A DNA stretch of 64,000 bases from Ilex aquifolium (lineage: Eukaryota > Streptophyta > Magnoliopsida > Aquifoliales > Aquifoliaceae). The translations under genes and the position numbers were made by a program. Each line of letters starts with the position of its first letter. Position 1 is the stretch's first letter. The notes beneath the pieces are model-generated. The model was not told the origin of the DNA and did no database searches. It saw only the letters and a list, made by a program, of their open reading frames with translations. Below, in pieces: positions 63,297-64,000 of the stretch. The stretch lies in the NCBI GenBank assembly GCA_951799425.1, contig OX637393.1, positions 36,033,744-36,097,743 of the forward strand, in the 5' to 3' direction.

Positions 63297-64000
63297 TCAA
63301 TTGGCCTGCAGCATCATCATACTTGAACCTCCAAAAACAATCTCTAAGGAAACGTCAAACCGGATTTAGATTAGAATGAGATAATGGGTCACTTGGTGAC
63401 CATTCCCAAATGACATTCTTTCAGGAGTTTTTTTTATAAGCCAATAAAAATTTTGAAAAGCACACGAGTTCAGTTAGCATGGTATTCATGCCATCTTACC
63501 ATTATAAAGAAGCAAAAAAATAAAGCCATGTTAAAAGGAGGCAGGTGGCTCATTCTTGGTTGGGCAATAACCAGTGCCTAAACTGATGAAAAATGTCATG
63601 TGGCATACAGCTGGATTAATATGTTGCTGAATTATCCAGATCCACTTCATGTGAAAGAACTGCAGAAGGGAGGTCAAGGGTTTTTTTTCCTTTTTGTTTC
63701 TGATAAACAAGGCAGTTCAGGAGAATAAAACCACACAAATTTCATAGGATACATGCATAATAGAAATGCAGTAAATTCTATGCTTCTTCACATTATTTTA
63801 TGTCACCAAGAATAATAAAAGGAGAGTATGATCAACGATCCCAAAAGGGACAGCTTCTATTCTTTAAAAAGAAAAAAAAAAGGCTGCTTGATATAAACAA
63901 GATAATCCTAGCTTCTTGTCCAAATCAAATATTAGTATCTGAATCCTAAGCAGAGAGTAAAGCACCGCTGTAGCAAAATTTAGGCTGTTTCTTTTTCATT

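Larger units (their letters stand above)
62175..64000 (-). other. Upstream WRKY intron or 5' region, no exon recognised
   Basis: Begins with an acceptor (TTTTTCAG, 62182-62175) for the exon starting at 62174, so an intron of at least part of this stretch is certain. I see no acidic N-terminal exon of the kind expected, so the 5' exons are probably past the right edge. The stretch contains a LINE-like 3' tail and a plastid tRNA-Pro fossil. Confidence 0.65.

Overview
The window is nuclear DNA of a flowering plant. Three things show this: a spliced two-domain WRKY transcription factor gene at the right end, stacked Ty1-copia and Ty3-gypsy (Tat/Ogre-like) LTR retrotransposons, and hAT-type MITEs. 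There is no bacterial operon structure. Almost everything from about 2.2 kb to 58 kb is transposable-element sequence. Only the last ~4.2 kb (59.8-64 kb) holds a recognisable host gene, and its 5' exons lie off the right edge.

Layout. 1-2.2 kb: AT-rich intergenic DNA with a Helitron-like 3' end and a purine-rich tract. 2236-7536 (+): a decayed copia element with LTRs of 728 and 727 bp and target duplication GTCTA; its reverse transcriptase core is deleted. 7.5-8.3 kb and 21.0-21.1 kb: the two sides of an older LTR-like relic. 8276-20990 (-): gypsy element A, TSD GGTAG, heavily mutated and itself interrupted by a 719-bp hAT MITE. 21.1-22.5 kb and 57.0-58.9 kb: an older gypsy-like relic (F) split by later insertions. 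22524-57037: a possible solo LTR (E), split by B and D. 23082-38554 (-): gypsy element B, TSD CTAAC, young (7 differences in 706 bp between LTRs). 38621-56049 (-): non-autonomous gypsy element D, TSD GTGTA, with a 602-bp hAT MITE in one LTR and with element C (44460-54661, -, TSD ATTTC, 9 differences in 689 bp) nested inside it. 59.8-62.2 kb (-): the 3' part of a WRKY32-like gene.

The most interesting pattern is shared by the three coding gypsy elements. In A, B and C the gag-pol genes run on the minus strand. Between the integrase end and the 3' LTR there is plus-strand coding DNA for coiled-coil proteins. It looks like real genes: a TATA box, an ATG, and short GT-AG introns, one of them at a matching place. 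B carries three diverged copies in tandem. Where the antisense genes and gag-pol converge, each element has a tandem array whose sequence differs completely between elements but whose units all contain inverted repeats (A about 74 bp x 6, B about 27 compound units over 1.3 kb, C about 76 bp x 9). In B the plus-strand RNA of the array would form short stems capped by UACG and GAAA, two classes of very stable RNA tetraloop. I read this as a convergent-transcription boundary module that keeps its architecture while its sequence turns over.

Other points: nonsense codons in the elements are mostly TAG, many fitting CAG-to-TAG decay; element C has a TAG between protease and RT in a tobamovirus-type readthrough context; the WRKY gene needs a GC-AG intron; and a fossil of the plastid tRNA-Pro gene lies in a WRKY intron. 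All similarity statements come from reading the sequence and from memory of families; no database search was run.
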